Shown here piece by piece: positions 47,928-60,432 of a stretch of 64,000 nucleotides of DNA. Position numbers and translations under genes: made by a program. The stretch covers positions 41,272,760 through 41,336,759 of the forward strand of contig OX344762.1 of assembly GCA_947034895.1 (NCBI GenBank), written 5' to 3'. The notes beneath the pieces were generated by a model, which worked only from the letters and a program-made list of their open reading frames with translations, did no database searches and was not told where the DNA came from. Origin of the DNA: Rhytidiadelphus loreus. Taxonomy: Eukaryota; Streptophyta; Bryopsida; Hypnales; Hylocomiaceae. Every line of letters begins with the position of its first letter. Position 1 is the first letter of the stretch.

Positions 47928-50900
47928 ATGGTCACCTGCAGTACGGTTGCCGATGGGGAGCGGTGGCAAGAAGGGCAGGCCGAGGGGGAGCTCCAGCAGC
48001 CCAGGAAGCCTTCTTCTTCTTCGGTTTCGTCCCGCACTTTAGTCTATGACGTTGGAACTGGAAGCCTTCGCTATTCGAAACCCAACTGCCGAGCTAATGC
48101 TCTTCAACCTAGGAGCCCCAAATCTCCTTGCAGCCCCGCCTCTAGTTTTAAACTGGAGCTAGAAAATGAACATTTAGGAGCAGTCGTCGACAGCCATTGT
48201 GGCTCCCCGCTTGGCAAGCAGTTCCATTCCGAAAGTTTCTTTGAATCAGGTACTGCGTAGTCATCATCTAATGCTTACTTCTGGACAGCGGCCATATTTT
48301 CTGTTTAATAAATTAGTAGCCGTAAGCCTAAGAGTGCTTCATGTTTTTCAGGAGATGAAAGCTGTTTAAGCTCAAATATAAGTAACTTGAGTCTTTGCTG
48401 CAATCCATACACAATAACGGTGCAAATCTTTTTACCTGGTTTTATGTTGTTGATATAAAGTATTTGAATAGAAAGCTCTGTTGAAGTGGGATGTGTACAT
48501 TATTTCTGCCACATACCCGTTTTTGTTGAGTTTCGACTGGGATCCACCCATCCACTCACCTTTCTGCTGTGAAATGTAGGCGAAAGTAGTCCCACATGTG
48601 TAATCCAAAACTCAGCCCTGAGGAGCAATTCTACTAGTCCCACCATGTCCACCATTTCCAAGTCTTCGAGTGACCTAGGCAGGAGCTCCCAGGACAATCT
48701 GGCTGGGGTATTCTTCACTGGGACCAAACTGCTGAATGTGGCTACGAGATCTCCCGCAGAACTTGAAGAGGAAATCATCAATTCTGGGCTAAAGTCCCCT
48801 CGACCGGAGCCTTTGAAGGTAAGACATATCTTCAGCTGCAAGCTTTTGTTTTTGAAAGTTCAAGAAGGTGAATTTCAATTCCCTCTGCCTCGGACAGAAG
48901 GGAAATTATATTCCATAACCACTTTTAAGGAATTCTACACATAACTCTAGTGCATGACTCTGCATTGTACTGCCTTATCAATTACATGAGCAATCTGTCC
49001 AGCGGCTTCTGCCTTCCCTTATTGATGACGATGCTGATTTCATACTGATTGATACCGATTCTGACTTGGTTTCAGGTCGGAGATGTTCGTGAACGTATTA
49101 AGAAACTGGAAAGCATCAACTCCAGTTCGGGAAAGCCGGGACTGAAAGGTAAAACTTCGTCTCTTTAACTATTTAATGTCCTTTTGCACTGTATCCCTAT
49201 TCTCTTGTCACACGAAACAGAAATAGAATTGAGTAGCCATCTCTCTTGCAATTCCCGTGTAATTTAAAATCACTCCTTAGTGAATTGAGTTGCAGCCAAT
49301 TCCTTGAAATCACTAATTCAAGGACTGTGAAGATGTCATGTTCCCAATCATCAGGAATTTGAGATGACGGAATGGGGGAGCTCACAACTATGACACAAAT
49401 GGAAACTAGTGCTCACAACGATATATTTGTTTTTTTCGACATTATTATTGATTAATGTTCATGTGACAAGACTGCTGTTCTCACACATTCGACGCTACAT
49501 ATGATGAGGAACGTACTATGACGAGGACATCCTGATAGTGTCTAATCCTAGGTGACAAGATTGCTAGTATAAGTTTCCTCACATGTGTAATTATGTAATA
49601 AGCAACGGCCATGTATTGTGGTTGCAGGACCGTCTGTTCTAAGACGTGTAGAACACGACTCGAAGGAGAATAATGCAAGCTGGTCCATGTCGCATGATCC
49701 CACCCAAAACCCGCCGTTCAAATCCATTCAGTGCGCCATGGCCATGGAAGCAGGGTTGAAAAAGTCGAAGCATGGTGGAATCCCAGTCTCACGCCTGGCC
49801 GACTCCAGCATCATGCACTCCCACAAGTCGCCTGGCATCTTCAGCTTCAACGCCACCTACATGTCCAGAGCTCCGGACTCGGACCTCGACTTCGACTTCA
49901 ATGAACCAATTCATAGCCACCCCGTAGCCACAGTGCCATCGACAACAACGAAAGCTGTGGTTTTACAGCAGCAGCAACTTGACGTTTCACGGAGGAGTTT
50001 CCTTACGCCGCTGTTGAAACCGACTCCTTCCAAGTGGGATGATGCCGAGAAATGGTTGCCAGGTAGTGATTCTTCAACCGAAGCTTGTGAAATTGGATTT
50101 TTTGATCTGTGAGTTCAAGTGTTACGTGTTGGGATGTGATTTTTGAGAAGAGCTAGTGCGATACTTGTAACATTCTCTTTAGTAATATGTCCCCTTTAAA
50201 AAGATTGCGAATAGTGAGGCTTGAACTGAAGATTGGTTAAGTTTCCGCGCCAAGTCCTTCTCAGTTTAAGATGAGTAAGTACATGGATAAGACTTAACCA
50301 TCCACTGGGATGAAATGAAAATGTGACAGCATTTAGTGATGCCATATGTTTAATATAAAAGATTATCAGCTTTTTATAATCCCATGTTTTTGAAACATTG
50401 CTTTTTTTGTGTGTTTATAATTTGTTGGCTTGTTTTTTGATGCGTAATGGACTGAAGTTTGAATAAAATCGTCCCTGCAGGTAGTGAAAATCAATCCGCC
50501 CGGGCCAAGTCTCGGAGTGGACCCTTGTTAGCTCAGATGGTGGCCGCTCAGGCTGGCATGTCCATCCCTTGGAAAGGACCTCAAATTGTTCCCTCGCAAA
50601 CAGAACGGCATTACACTCCAGGTAACCCTATTTTTTGTATGAAACCCTAAACTTTCATCAGATTTCACTCAAATTTAATGAGTTTCTGTTTCCTTCAGAA
50701 ATAATGAATTGTAAGGAATTGATCTTGTAGCCAAACAACTCGATTTTCTCAAGTTCTTTTGAAGGATGCAGTCAAACTATGCGAGGAAAACTACCAATTT
50801 GTAACATCACTAATCTATACTATAAAGTGCTCCCAAAGTGCGCACCAAGCACAGTACTCAATATCTCCATCCATGTGATGAACCTCAATGGCCTCTTCAT

Positions 50901-53900
50901 CCATGGTGACCTTAGAACCAGATTCACTCTTGTTCTCACAACAGCTTAATTTATTGGCTCTGAATGGGACCATAAGCAAGGAGGCCTTGCATTGAGAAAA
51001 GCTATATTACAGTGAATGCGAAGAAACAAGCCTATGTGACAGGGACAGAGCCTCTCGTTGTGTAGCTGCCTTTTATTTTTCAAATCACTCTCTCAAGTTC
51101 ACTCTACTGTATGTCACAAAATTAGACTCTGAAAACAAGAATTGTGAAAGAAGAAAACAAGAAAGGGTTGCATCAGTTTGACCGGATGTTGGTGCAACAG
51201 GGGTAGCGTTGGGGCAACGTGGTCAAGACGCAGCCGAAGTAGACAGTAGTGGCTCGGAGGCTGCAGATGTAAAGGACGTCCAGACCCAGGAGGAGGCTTC
51301 AACCCCAAGTACCCCTGGGCTAGCGTCAAGTCTCCCAAGTCTCCCTGCGCTTATGGACTTCACAGCTGATGAGAAGGAGCAGCTGAATCTGCTGCTGGAC
51401 CGATACGCAGTGCAGAGTTTTAAAGCAGGTGAGCTTGGGCTGCCCATTGATGGCAGCACTTCACCGTCCTGCTTGAAGGGCAGCTTCATGAAACTTGGGG
51501 CTAGAACGGACAAGCCTGGCGTGGTGGACTTCCCCCCTGGCACCGGTAAGTTATTGGTGTTACCCCATAACTCAAAATAGAGAGTCCGCATTGTGACATT
51601 GTATAACCCGAAGATTTTCTTTGTTAGGTTACAGTCACAGCTTGAGGGAATTTCTTAACCTCTTGAGAGTGACAACATGATCCTTCTAAGATCAAGGGGT
51701 CAAAGTAATCTGAAAATGCTCTCGACCAATCTCAATCCTCTAGTGCAACAGAGGTTGTTTCAACTCATTTTAACTGTTTAATATTGAAGTTAATAATAAG
51801 CTGGTGCTCATTTCTATTAAATTTCAAAACATAATGTTAGGTTGTGGCTCCCTGGTTATGCAGTCCATTCTCGTACCACAAGTCTTGAAATCCAGCACCC
51901 CTAGTTTGTTTGTTGATTGTTGACGTGAGATTACAATTCCAAAAACACTCTGGGCTTAGATTCAAAGTCTAATTTCACATGAGCTTCACAAGAGGGTTAG
52001 ACCCTAGAACTCTTCTCCTCTTTGTGAGTCCTTCAGTCAACTAATTGTAGATTGATGCAAACAACCTGACATCATAAACATCTTATGGCTCGCGCATTGT
52101 TCACATATAACCTGCATATTTAGTCCATTCTTGTAGCACAACCCTTGCTCACCAACACCCATTATCTTTGCAGGAGATTACAATTCCACGGACACTCCAG
52201 ATTCGGATTCAAAGCGTGTTGCAACCCGCGACATGGGGACAGCAATGACACCCATCCCGTCTGTGGAGCCGTCGCGGACCAGCACCCCTGTGAAGAGACC
52301 AGGTGATGCAGCAGTAGCTGAGACAGTAAATCCGAAGGAAATGACCAAGTCGACTACCCCTGTGGAGTTTCCAATGACAGAGAAGGAGTTTCAAGAGAAG
52401 ACTCGGCAGGAGATTGTGGCCCTCGGGACCCAGCTCGGGAAAGCCAACATTGCAGCTACTTGGACTGCCCGGGAGAAAGAACAGCAGGAGTCGGCCATGG
52501 TGAAACTGAGAAGTAGTAACACCCTGAACTTGGAGACTCTTCGGAGAGATGTGTTCGCTTCAAGAGCTGATGCTTGGCAGGAAGCCGAAAAGTTGAAGTA
52601 CACAACCAGGTACGTCAATATGCTAAGGCCACTTTCATTTGAATATTTTTTATACAACATTCTCGAATTAACTTTTCACACTATCATTAGGTGTAGTCCA
52701 CTTGTCATGCATTCTAATTATGTGATAAGATTGTCGCATCTTAAATAGCCCATGTAAGCGTTTAGCAAATTGTAGTGAAACATGTTGCATGTCAAATCTG
52801 AATTTTTTTGCTACTCTGCGTGTATGTAATAAATTCTCGAAAGAAACATGCTGTAGGCACTTACAATGGATCGTAGATTCAATAGGATACAACACATTTG
52901 GAACCTTGAAGCAACTGAGAGCTTTATGAATATTGGCACTCCTGAAAGGCCACTATGATATTCTACTCAAGTTCTACAGAAGACATTAATGATTTCACAT
53001 ACAAATTTGGTTTGTTTTAGGCAAAAAAAATGGGAGTCTGTTTTACATGCAAGACAGTTTGAGTTGTCACTACCGGTATCTTAGTTATTCATTCAGGAAA
53101 CCCAGATCACAGATGGATTAATTCTGAAACGTCAGTCAGCCCTTAGGATACCAAATCTCTATAGAATATTTTGAAACGTTTGATCTGTACAATCTGTTAT
53201 AAATCCACCTTCAGGTTTGAGGAGGAGAAAGCGAAGATTCAGGTATGGGAAGAGCATGAGAAGGCGAAGGCAGAAGCTGAACTGCGGAGAGTAGAGGTGC
53301 TATTTCTTCTTCGTCTGAGCGATGCAATTTTCTTATCAAACATTACCAGTCTCAAACAATCATCACTTCAACTGAGATTTAGAGATTACCTTCATTGACT
53401 TATTAACCTATAAAAGAATAGAAGAAGAGTAACATGGGTAGTTGATTGAGAGCATTGTAAATGAAAAGTTCGTGGAGTTTAGTTCTACTAATCACATCAC
53501 ATGGACACAAGGAGAAAGTCTATCTTCGGTACCTTTGATCCGAGGTCTCTTAACATTTACCTTATATATTAAATGCAATCTGTATCAGTCTTACTTCCAC
53601 AATCAAAGATTATTAAAAATTCGTCGCTAATTACTGAATACGATCCATGTTATGCAGTCTGCTTCCAAAATGATGCACCTAGAATAGCACTTGTTAGGTA
53701 TCAAAGTTATTCTTCGTCTTGTTTATTCTGTTGACACAGTTCGTTGGATGACTTGGGTGGTGCAGCTCAAGGCAGAGCGCATGAAGGCGCAGGCGCATGA
53801 GAAACTGGACCATAAGCTGGCAACAATGCAGCGCCAAGCTGAGGAACTTAGATTAGCAGCTGAGACCCGGCGAGCTGAGGCTGCGAAGAAGACAGCCAGA

Positions 53901-53969
53901 AAGGCTGAAATTTTCAAAACCAATGGCAAAATCACTAACCTTTTGTTCTTGTCTTATCTTTGTACATAG
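47928..53969 (+). CDS. Long remorin with C-terminal Remorin_C domain, 9 exons
   Basis: Exons 47928-48249, 48580-48818, 49076-49148, 49628-50062, 50481-50621, 51201-51545, 52174-52609, 53215-53296 and 53766-53969 join in one frame to 758 residues plus TAG. All introns are GT-AG. Remorins are plant-specific scaffold proteins of plasma-membrane nanodomains, acting in signalling, plasmodesmata and microbe responses. Residues 1-590 are Ser/Pro-rich and look disordered, with a KPTPSKWDDAEKW motif near 342-354 and RDMGTAMTPIPSVEPSRT near 538-555. Both are typical of long remorins such as Arabidopsis At2g02170. Residues 595-745 form the coiled-coil Remorin_C domain (EIVALGTQLGKANIAA; KAKIQVWEEHEKAKAEAELRR; ETRRAEAAKK). 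The tail KITNLLFLSYLCT fits the C-terminal membrane anchor, with a penultimate Cys that could be acylated. The internal exons are long for this family, which makes the protein larger than most remorins. Confidence 0.92.
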
Positions 53970-55410
53970 CAGACATCAGTTAAGTTCACAGCGGTGTCGA
54001 TTAAATAATCCTTGAATCTCCACTTTCTAACATGCCTACATTATATGGAGAGTATGTGGTATTGGTGTTATAGGGATCCGCCATACCACCAATTCTTTGA
54101 AATTTATCGAGTGGATAGTCTCCATCCAAACTGAAAATGTAATATTGGGGACGCCAATGAGAGACACCTGTATCCTTCCGACCAAAAGCCAATCTCTAAC
54201 GAAGGTTGGGTGTGAGCACGGAATGCGAAGTCTGAGTTCCAAGGCAGTGGTGTCACTTTTGGTGGTTGGTTAGAACATTGCAGTAGTATACTCCCATGTT
54301 CTTTCTGCTCAATGTTACGTCATGAATACAATAAAAAAATTTACAATATCAAATGTTCAAGATTTTCTGGAATGACTTGACACTATGCTTGATACCATTC
54401 TCTTGAAAACTTCTTGTGACTGCCCTTCGTAGTTGCGATGAAGGACCCTTCTGGTGTCACCAAACAATATATATTGGATAAGATTTCAAAGTACTTGCAA
54501 TCAAAACCTCGTTTAAGTACATTTTGAATTTGGGCGTCCCACATCCGCAGCTAGTTCTCAAACAGTTTCCTAAGTAAAATCTGTCAGTGCTCCAGATCTG
54601 GAAAGGTGCGATTTTCAGGTGCTTGCGAAGACTATCTGTCACCCCTTTTCACTTAAAGGGGGGCAAGGAGTCTCAACTTTTGGGCACCTGCTGTTTCGTG
54701 ACGGAAAAAACTGTCTGAATTCCATTTCCTCTGACGCAGGGCTTTCTCAATGTCAATGATGAATAAAAGAAAATACGTTCCTAGAATTTTATGAAGTCTA
54801 TTCGGTGATGAATGCTATATGCTTGCCACTGTTTATTTACAACATTTTTTTATTAGCCGACTTGCAAGAGGAAATGAGATTCTCTCATATAAGTAGTAAC
54901 ACTCTGTTGGGGGGAAAACGAGGAGTCAACCACTAAGCACCATGGACGCTCTCGATAGTGATTGCCAAGCTTTGCAGTCTTTTCTGGTTTCCACAACTGC
55001 TCAAGAATTAAGTGTCGATAGGGTAAATCTCACTTCCAAACCACTGCTTTGCCAACGCAGTTAGGATTCTTTCATCGAATTATTTCCAGAACACCCTGAC
55101 GCAGTTGTACAGTGATGCCACATTCTACACAAAATGTTTAGTCAGATTTGTTTCCTTGGAAACATGAACATGTTGGCAGCTTCCAACGAGCTTCAAGACA
55201 TGACATACCACTCGAAGTAGACAGACTTCCCAACAGGGGGTTTATGTAACCAGCTGCAAGCAAGCTCCTGAAATTTTATCAGTGATGGAGAATTTGACAA
55301 GTAAATTGTGATTTGTAAAGCAGCTGCTTCCATTTTCAATACTAGTGACGGTCAATTGCTTGAAGGAAGTAGCCTCATCAAAAGAGATTGCAGAGAGTTA
55401 ATATATACAC
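53970..55410 (+). other. 3' flank of the remorin gene, probable 3' UTR
   Basis: The first several hundred bases keep gene-like composition, so a 3' UTR is likely; its end cannot be placed. At 54942-55022 an ATG in good context (CACCATGG) opens 27 codons ending at AGG/GTAAATC. This could be a first exon, but no matching acceptor could be assigned with confidence. Confidence 0.35.
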
Positions 55411-57291
55411 ATGGCTAGTTCTAAGAGACGGCGGGTGCAATATTACTCCCGCCGGCGGATGCGAAGAAGAGGTGGAATGTTGAGGAGGAGAGGAAGATTG
55501 ACAAGGAGGAGAATGCCGAGAAGAAGGCGACTGCAAAGATTGACTCTGGCTCAGAAGGCGAAACAGATGCAGGCCATAGTGAGGTAAATACTTCAAATCC
55601 CAGTGTCAGCTCCCTCAAATAAAATGCCCCAAGTAAGGGTCAGGTTTTGCAAAAATTAACTTATATTTATTAAAAAAAAAGTTCCACATGTCATCTTGTG
55701 AATGGTGTGAGGTGACATAGACTCTTGAGAATTTGACATGGAAATTCAATTTCAACACCTAAATGTCGAATTGGACCTTCACATACAATAAGGTAACCAT
55801 TGACTAGGTGATTTGCAATTCGGGGGAGGGGCAACTTCATAACCCTCGAATGATACGGTGGGTCATCACGGTGGAAATCATACTTTTCGTACTATGTTAA
55901 TTGTTTGCTTAAAGAAACCAAGAGCACTCATTGGAGGTCATACTACTATGCAAGACCTCCTTTTCTCACACAAAATTCTAAAGACAAACATCTACACTTT
56001 TGTCTTATATAGAAGGATTCTCTGTCATCCATTAGATACTTTTAGGCCACCATGTCATTATAGGGTTGAAGTATATGGTCTTTTTAGGGAAATGACCACA
56101 AGATGACCCCTAAGTCATATAAGTGTTACAAGTGGTCATTAGAGTCTTCTTGTGCATCATTTCCTCGGCTTTGCAGTCCATCTTTCTTTTAGCTATGAAT
56201 ATTTGTTTGATTTTCAAAAAAGCCATTTCTCAAATGCCAATTAGTAATTTTCTTAAGGGTTTTTAATTATTGTCAAAGTGGAGACAATAAAATCCACAAT
56301 GTAGCCATTTTTAGAGTAGACATATTTTTTTCATTCGGGGGAGTTGTGGAGATATCACGTCAGGTACTAAAAGAGCCAATATTGGAGGTCATTTTTCTTC
56401 CTATGTATGAATTCTTTGTACAATTATTCAAAGTACATGAAAGGTTGGGCACTGCTAATGAAGGAATTTATGGTGGTAATTCCATTGCCATTTGAATAGG
56501 GGTGGTAATACCCTCAATCTAGTCATTTTTACACCACTTATTAATATTAGGTTCAATTAGTATTGTGAATATCATACTCGGTAGTCAAGATTGGCAAAAA
56601 TATATTTCTAAAAACGAATTCCAAAACATTTAAGGAATTTCTTTTCAGAAATAAAAATTTTGTATCGGATAAAAGATTTTTTAAAATTTTTAAGCATCTA
56701 CCAAATCACATTACCTGATTGTAATTAATTATTCAACGTGGAATGCAGTCCTTGACTAGTGGGCTTAGGAGATGAGTATATTTTGGTAATGTGGGTAAAT
56801 ATAAGAGACTCGATGAGGCCCCTAAACTTCCTTCTTTAGACCTCTTGTCTTACATAATTGTTTGTAAATTTTATTGGATATTTATACACCCTTAATGAAA
56901 TTCTTCATGCGTTATAGTCTTCGGTTCACATGTGTCTTCTATTAGTAAATATGTCATCATGGTCTATACCATGACACAATTGATATTGCAAAATAGGCAA
57001 AAAGAAAGGGAACTATTGATGAAAGAAAGGCAACGTGCACGGTTGCAAGAGCACCGTGCCAAAGTCCAAGCAAGGCGGGAGAAGATAATGGAGATGTCCC
57101 GATTGAAACGTATGAAAGAAATGGAGAAGAGGAGTGATATACGACAACGCATTCGAGCACGAAAAGCCAAAGTGAGGGAAAAACAAGCTCAATTACGCAA
57201 AATTAAAAAGAAAAAAGAGTTGGCAAAGAAACTCAATCGTTATCAGATTGGCTCTGAATCTGACACAGAGGGAAAAGATTGGATTTGCTAA
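55411..57291 (+). CDS. Hypothetical very basic coiled-coil protein, 2-exon model
   Basis: Exon 1, 55411-55583 (ATG to GAG/GTAAAT, phase 2), joins exon 2, 56997-57291 (after AAAATAG), giving 155 residues and a TAA stop. Exon 2 uses varied codons and encodes a Lys/Arg/Glu/Gln-rich helix (EHRAKVQARREKIMEMSRLK) with an acidic tail GSESDTEGKDW. It is the more convincing part. Exon 1 in this frame is extremely Arg-rich. The +2 frame of the same bases (55425-55620) is also open and reads WNVEEERKIDKEENAEKK then an acidic SGSEGETD segment, which may be the true frame. I do not recognise the family. Nuclear or RNA/DNA binding would be a guess from charge only. Repeats F and G lie in the proposed intron. 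Confidence 0.35.
55677..55797 (+). repeat. Dispersed repeat G, copy 1
   Basis: Matches 60433-60540 and 60580-60693: CATCTTGTGAATGGTGTGAGG, TGGAAATTCAATTT and GACCTTCA blocks. Class unknown. Confidence 0.75.
55858..56070 (+). repeat. Dispersed repeat F, copy 2
   Basis: Same-orientation match to 8388-8593. The open frame 55858-56106 simply reads through it. Confidence 0.7.
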
Positions 57292-58317
57292 TCCACATTT
57301 TTTTAGTATTTATAATCAATTATGGGATTTAAATGCTTTTTATTGTTGAAATTCAACAAATGAATAGAAGAAGACAAATTAAAGTCTTGGAAATTTTGAA
57401 ACCTCATTTTTCTCAATTGGTCAATTAGAAATAGACGAGCCCCTACCACCTTTAGGTCGGAGACAATGTCTTATATTGGAAGAGTTGTTGAAAAATAGAA
57501 TCCACCACATGGGAAATTATGTTCCAACAATTAGAAGCTCCAATATTGGAAGTAGCTGCTCTAAAGTCTATTAGTGTAACAATACATTATGGTTTCACTC
57601 TCTATTCACATGAAATAATGTTTGGATTGTCTTCAAGGACTTAACAAAAATTTATTAATAATCTTTCATGTGTCATTTGGGCTTCTATGCCTATAATAAT
57701 AGTGTGCACAAACACAAGTGTTGTGTTATTTTTATTATTAGAAACAATTCTTATATAGAGTCTACACTTCATAGGAGGCAAATGTAATTCTTCTACTTTC
57801 TTCCAATATCTTCTAAGTTTTGGTTTGATGTCTTGAACCAAAGAATTTTAAATCATCATTCACCCCAAACAAGGCAAGAGTTGATTTATGTGTATTGCAC
57901 TTGAGGTTTAGTTAGTTTTGACCTTCCAATATTGACTTTCCACACTGTATTTTTAAAAAGTTCACATCACTATAATCCAATCAAAATATGACATGTTGCA
58001 CTTTTTGATAGAAATACCAAATTTATGCCAATTCTAACCCTCATGTAGGATATTTGTTAGGAAAATGACATTCATTATTGATGTTATTTTATTGCACACG
58101 ATGTATTTAAAATCTCGGAAGTAGAATATACACGATTTATCAATTTGGCACCCATGTTTTTTTGTACAATACATCTAGTGTTGCGACCACTTATATTCCT
58201 TGATTTGGGAGGGGAGTGAAAATTTACTTGATTCCCAAATCAGTACAAGGTCCATAGTGTTATTACTACAAGCCATTCAAATTAAATTAACTTGGAAAAA
58301 AATTGGTCATGCATGAT
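57292..58317. other. Intergenic, no gene seen
   Basis: AT-rich DNA. The open frame on the minus strand at 57641-57841 has no recognisable product. Confidence 0.4.
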
Positions 58318-58380
58318 TTTTGTACACCTCATGTGATAATTATATATGTACGTAAAAATTAACACATGAGGTGTACAAAA
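58318..58380. repeat. Perfect 18-bp inverted repeat
   Basis: TTTTGTACACCTCATGTG at 58318-58335 and its exact complement at 58363-58380 flank a 27-base AT-rich loop. It sits 24 bases before a CACTA-like element. It may be a minimal foldback or the remains of one. Confidence 0.75.
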
Positions 58381-58403
58381 TAATATTGGACATTAGAAAG
58401 GAT

Positions 58404-58619
58404 CACTAGAAGGAATCCGCATCAAAGTTGACGGATTTTGTTAGACATCCAATATAGCAATCATTGTTTTTATGTCAATAATGATGTCCACTATAACACC
58501 TTCATGTTATAGTGGACGTCATTGTTGACATAAAAACAAGGGTTGTTACATGGGATGTCTAACAAAATCCGTCAACTTCGACATAAGAATATAAAAGAAA
58601 ACACGAGATCCTTCTAGTG
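58404..58619. mobile_element. CACTA-like foldback MITE with GAT target duplication
   Basis: Ends CACTAGAAGGA and TCCTTCTAGTG are exact inverted repeats. GAT flanks both sides (58401-58403 and 58620-58622), the 3-bp duplication of the CACTA superfamily. Arms continue inward (CGGATTTTGTTAGACATCC with its complement). The central TGTTTTTATGTCAA and GACATAAAAACA blocks are shared with the 5773 element. No coding capacity. Confidence 0.9.
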
Positions 58620-58622
58620 GAT

Positions 58623-58920
58623 TCTGGGGTCTTGGAGGGCCGTTTCAAGCACCTCCCGGCACCTAGTTCCCAGCAATTCCCTCCCATCTTTGTGAACGCG
58701 AGCACTACCACGTCACTTTTAAAAAAATAAATAAATAAATAAATAAATAATCTTCTCAAAATGCAAAAAAAAATTAATTTAATTTAATTTTTAAAAAAGT
58801 GACGTGGCAGTCTCCATGCCACGTCACTGCTCTACGGGAGTGCTGCTGTAGCGCAGTTCCCGCGTTGGGAACAGGCTGGGAACTCGCAGCCCTCCCGCAC
58901 CCTGAAATCTCATATAATGT
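58623..58920. mobile_element. GC-armed foldback element with AT-rich centre, copy 1
   Basis: The left arm (TCTTGGAGGG...CTAGTTCCCAGC...CCACGTCAC) and right arm (GTGACGTGG...GCTGGGAACTCGC...CCCTCCCGCACC) are imperfect complements around an AAAT-repeat centre (58727-58750). The right arm holds its own perfect hairpin, GTGACGTGGCA / TGCCACGTCAC at 58799-58809 and 58817-58827, and a GTTCCC...GGGAAC pair. It directly abuts the preceding CACTA-like element. Boundaries are approximate. Confidence 0.6.
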
Positions 58921-59972
58921 GTATTTTTCCTCTTTAGTTAAAGTTTTACTAACAATGCTAGGTAAAGATTTTTTTAATGATACACCCAAAGGGGTGACCA
59001 CTCATGTTCCTTCATTTTGGAGGGAGTGGACAAATCATAGTTCTTCTTGGGATAGGGACAAATTTGCTATGTTGTTAATGTGAAGTAACTACATCTAAAA
59101 TTGTCCATTGTAGAATGTTGATCCCTGCATTTGGATGGAAAAATGAACAAACGTATTGCCAAAATGGCAACAACAATATAGAATTGGGATCATTTTGATT
59201 ACTAAATAGTTGATTTATAGTTATGTTGAGTTTTTGTTTTTTTTAACTCAAGTAGAAATTTTTTGTAGAATATTTTTAGATTAATTTCTTGCTTGGGCAA
59301 TTGAGCTTTAATACTATGAATGTCTTTTGTTGGTATATGTTTTTTATGAAATTTGGTTAACCAAGATTATACATGTAGACTCTTATGCCCATTCAATTCC
59401 AAATAATGAGGTGAAAATTATGAGGAGTTTAATTTTGCACTCATTTTTTTTTAAATCAAATAATAACAAAAATAAATTATATCTATTGTTTCTATAACAT
59501 TCTCACCATTGGAGTTAACAATTCTCAATTTTTTATAAAAGTTATTAGCAATTTATTTATTTATTTTTCAATTTGTACCACCTTTCACTTTTTAATTTTG
59601 GTTAATATTATTTTATATATATTGTGAACCCAAAGTAGGCTCCTTAGTCCTATAGGGTTTGTATATTGAGACTCCAAATCTACACTATTGCTTGGAGTTT
59701 ATTTTACAACGATTTGGTGTTGTAGAAAAATCTTCAACAATTTTTTTTATCATGTATGACTATGGTAACATAGAACTCATAAAGTTAGAGCTAAGTATAA
59801 GATAGAACAACGCAATGCCCTCAATCATCCAATTCCAACATCTACTAGCCCCTCTCATTTGCATCAATCCCCCACCCATTTGCAACCCTTTAGTATCATG
59901 ACAATGCACTTAGGGAGGGAATATGTCATCATGTGGTGTTTAGCATAGGTCTACCCACACTTCAGCGATTTA
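58921..59972. other. Intergenic, no gene seen
   Basis: AT-rich DNA between two foldback elements; no gene or recognisable repeat. Confidence 0.4.
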
Positions 59973-60254
59973 CATTAGATAAGAATTGAGGCCTGTGAGA
60001 GACCTTCTGGCCATGGTTCTCCATACTGCGAACCATGGCCGAACAATCTGATTAATTAATTATTAAAAAAAGCTTTTAAATAATATTTATTTATTTATTT
60101 ATTTTTTAATAAATTTTTTTAAAAATTAATTCATTAATGCAATCCGATCTGGCAGTCTTTGTGCCAGGTCGGATTGTTGGTTCTGCGACGTTCCCACAGT
60201 CCGGGAACATCGGAGAACTCAAGGTCTCCCAATGGCCTGAAAACTCTTCTAATG
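59973..60254. mobile_element. GC-armed foldback element with AT-rich centre, copy 2
   Basis: Ends CATTAGATAAG and CTTCTAATG resemble CACTA-type termini with one change. The arms pair through GAGACCTT, GTTCTCC and AACAATC blocks and enclose an AT-rich ATTT-repeat centre. Subsidiary hairpins are GGCCATGGTT/GAACCATGGCC in the left arm, CAATCCGA-CTGGCA/TGCCAG-TCGGATTG (60139-60176) and GTTCCC/GGGAAC in the right arm. The design is the same as at 58623, although the primary sequences differ. No exact target duplication was seen. Confidence 0.65.
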
Positions 60255-60432
60255 ATTAGTTCCAATAAACTTTGAAAAATCTCATAAATCTTAGAATGTC
60301 TTCATTCTACTTGGGAAAAGCTTTTATCAATTTTCTCAATCTTTGAAAAATACATAAGTTCATAGATAGTTTTTCCCAAGTATCCTACATGGGGTCAAAT
60401 TTAGCATAAGTTATGTCATTTTTGCAAAAAAT

